DNA of 64,000 nucleotides from Rhizobiales bacterium IMCC20636 (GTDB lineage: Bacteria > Pseudomonadota > Alphaproteobacteria > Rhizobiales > GCA-2746425), in assembly GCA_016865015.1 (NCBI GenBank), contig CP018226.1:3627001-3691000 (forward strand), read 5' to 3'. The notes under the pieces are model-generated. The model was not told where the DNA came from, ran no database searches, and saw only the letters and a list, made by a program, of their open reading frames with translations. The stretch's first letter is position 1. Each line of letters starts with the position of its first letter. A program made the translations under genes and the position numbers. Positions 62,556-64,000 of this stretch are shown in pieces.

Positions 62556-64000
62556 GGTCTGGCAGCCTCCATTTCAAGTCGCGCTGCACGGCGCTTTGCC
62601 TGCACAGCCGGGTCGGGGTCAAGACTCGCGGCCAGCAATGCGCGCGTATAGTCATCACGCGGCGTCTCGAAGATCTCTCGCACTGTGCCCTCTTCGACAA
62701 TCCTGCCCTGCTGCATCACCACAACCCTGTCTGCAAAATCGCGGACCACAGGCAGGTCGTGAGCGATGAATATGTAGGAAAGCCCGAACTCGTTGCGCAA
62801 GCCTTCCAGCAGATCAATCACCTGTGCCTGAATCGAAACATCAAGCGCAGACACAGCCTCGTCACAAACCACCAGTTTGGGTTCCAGCGCCAGCACTCTG
62901 GCAATTGCAATGCGCTGTCGCTGTCCACCGGAGAACTGGTGTGGGTAACGCCGGGCATGATCTGCGGACAGGCCAACCAGTTCCAGAAGTTCGGCCACAC
63001 GGTCGCGCCATTTGACCTTGGGCAGAATCTCGGGATGGATCGCCCAGGCTTCGGAAATCAGCTCATAGACGGACATGCGCGGATTAAGTGACTGGGTTGG
63101 ATCCTGAAATACCATCTGGATTTCCCGGCGGATGCCGAACAGTTCCTTTGGCGACATCTGGAACAAATCGCGTCCGTTATAGAAAGCGGCCCCGCTTGTT
63201 GGCTCTTCCAATCGCAACAGGGTTTTAGCAAGGGTGGATTTGCCCGACCCACTTTCGCCGACAATTGCGACTATTTCACCGGGCATAACCGTCAGGCTCA
63301 CATCCTTGAGCGCTTCGATAGTGCCAAAATTCTTGGTGACATTCTCCAACCGCAACAATGGTTGGCCGCTGGCAGCAAGGGGTTCAGCCATCTCACCACT
63401 GCCGGGCGCTGCCGCAATCAAACGCTTGGTATAGGGATGCTGCGGATTGGCATAGACTTCGGCTGCGGGACCGGTTTCAACGATTTCTCCGGCATTCATG
63501 ACAACCACATTATCGGCCACTTCGGCCACCACGCCCAGATCATGGGTGATCAACAGCAATCCCATGCCAGTTTCGAGTTGCAGTTCTTTCAGCAAAGCCA
63601 AAATTTGAGCCTGAACCGTCACGTCCAATGCTGTGGTCGGTTCATCTGCAATCAGGATATCGGGTTTGAGCGCCAGTGCCATTGCAATCATCAGACGTTG
63701 ACGCTGGCCGCCGGAAAACTGATGTGGATAGGCCTTCATTCTGACTTCGGGGTCGGGGATACCGACCCGGCCCAGCAATTCGATTGCGCGCCGTTTTGCC
63801 TGATCTGAGGGCATGCCATGGGTGGTCATCATCTCGATGATCTGCCAACCAACGCTGTAAACCGGATTGAGATGCGCCAGAGGGTCCTGAAAGATCATGG
63901 CGATCCTGGCACCATTGATGGCGCGCCGCTCTTCACTGGGCATCTCCAGCAAGCTCTTGCCGCGATACAGCACTTCACCGCTGGTTATTTCACCGGGCGG
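62552..64000 (-). CDS. fused double-ATPase ABC protein (DppD-DppF/GsiA type), 5' end outside window
   Basis: At least 482 residues are visible; the frame stays open through the window end. Two ABC domains are fused. The first has IFQDPLAHLNPVYSVGWQI, signature FSGGQRQRLMIAMALA and Walker B ILIADEPTTALDVTVQAQ; its Walker A lies beyond the window. The second has Walker A IVGESGSGKSTLAKTLLRLE, FSGGQRQRIAIARVLA and VVCDEAVSALDVSIQAQ. Such fusions serve dipeptide, nickel or glutathione importers. The permeases and binding protein must lie to the right of the window. Confidence 0.9.
   Translation of the reverse strand, partial: PPGEITSGEVLYRGKSLLEMPSEERRAINGARIAMIFQDPLAHLNPVYSVGWQIIEMMTTHGMPSDQAKRRAIELLGRVGIPDPEVRMKAYPHQFSGGQRQRLMIAMALALKPDILIADEPTTALDVTVQAQILALLKELQLETGMGLLLITHDLGVVAEVADNVVVMNAGEIVETGPAAEVYANPQHPYTKRLIAAAPGSGEMAEPLAASGQPLLRLENVTKNFGTIEALKDVSLTVMPGEIVAIVGESGSGKSTLAKTLLRLEEPTSGAAFYNGRDLFQMSPKELFGIRREIQMVFQDPTQSLNPRMSVYELISEAWAIHPEILPKVKWRDRVAELLELVGLSADHARRYPHQFSGGQRQRIAIARVLALEPKLVVCDEAVSALDVSIQAQVIDLLEGLRNEFGLSYIFIAHDLPVVRDFADRVVVMQQGRIVEEGTVREIFETPRDDYTRALLAASLDPDPAVQAKRRAARLEMEAARP

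Overview
The window looks like a chromosomal segment of an alphaproteobacterium, probably a member of the Hyphomicrobiales. Three things point there: a DivJ/PleC/PdhS-type histidine kinase, choXWV beside betIBA, and a tRNA-His of the alphaproteobacterial type (no G-1, G1:U72 pair, A73). Gene density is high and operons are tight with many ATGA-type overlaps. I see no transposase, integrase, phage gene, rRNA or CRISPR array. Most of the content is nutrient uptake and catabolism, with one copper-resistance island and one eroded, repeat-rich patch.

Layout. 1-5.6 kb: a DUF1127 gene followed by a structured 3' RNA and terminator, a multi-PAS histidine kinase, two phasin genes each preceded by a PhaR-type palindrome, and tRNA-His. 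5.6-15.4 kb: a putrescine block with potFGHI and one glutamine-synthetase-like gene on the minus strand, and a divergent glutamine-synthetase-like, aminotransferase and FAD-oxidase operon. 15.4-19.9 kb: single genes (SMP-30 lactonase, an unknown secreted protein, glutathionyl-hydroquinone reductase, ZnuA behind a possible Zur box, YtoQ). 19.9-27.5 kb: a mannitol/sorbitol operon (HAD phosphatase, SorC regulator, SmoE, SmoF, SmoG, SmoK, mannitol dehydrogenase) in which smoG carries an apparent one-base frameshift.

27.5-35.9 kb: a copper island behind a CueR/HmrR-type promoter. It holds a P1B ATPase with YHS and heavy-metal-binding N-terminal domains, the HmrR regulator, five exported proteins that together carry six CXXCH motifs (one is a cytochrome c'-like protein with a periodic Met-Met insert), a Tat-exported multicopper oxidase, and an L,D-transpeptidase. 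This is the most interesting region: it reads as a periplasmic copper-handling and electron-transfer module. 35.9-42.7 kb: choline uptake (choXWV) divergent from betI-betB-betA, with a perfect palindrome between them. 42.8-47.4 kb: a DMT exporter followed by a thiolase, acyl-CoA synthetase and tandem PPC-domain operon.

47.4-55.6 kb: a phosphonate monoester hydrolase-like enzyme divergent from a complete peptide-type ABC transporter. 55.6-56.9 kb: a gene-poor patch with four copies of a palindromic repeat, a duplicated flank, a 9-bp degenerate tandem repeat and the C-terminal stub of an aldehyde dehydrogenase. 56.9-60.5 kb: sugar-acid catabolism (HpcH/HpaI aldolase, KdgD, RraA-like protein) with a divergent GntR regulator and a perfect 16-bp palindrome between. 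60.5-64 kb: a DUF475 membrane protein, a D-2-hydroxyacid dehydrogenase and a fused double-ATPase ABC protein cut by the window end.
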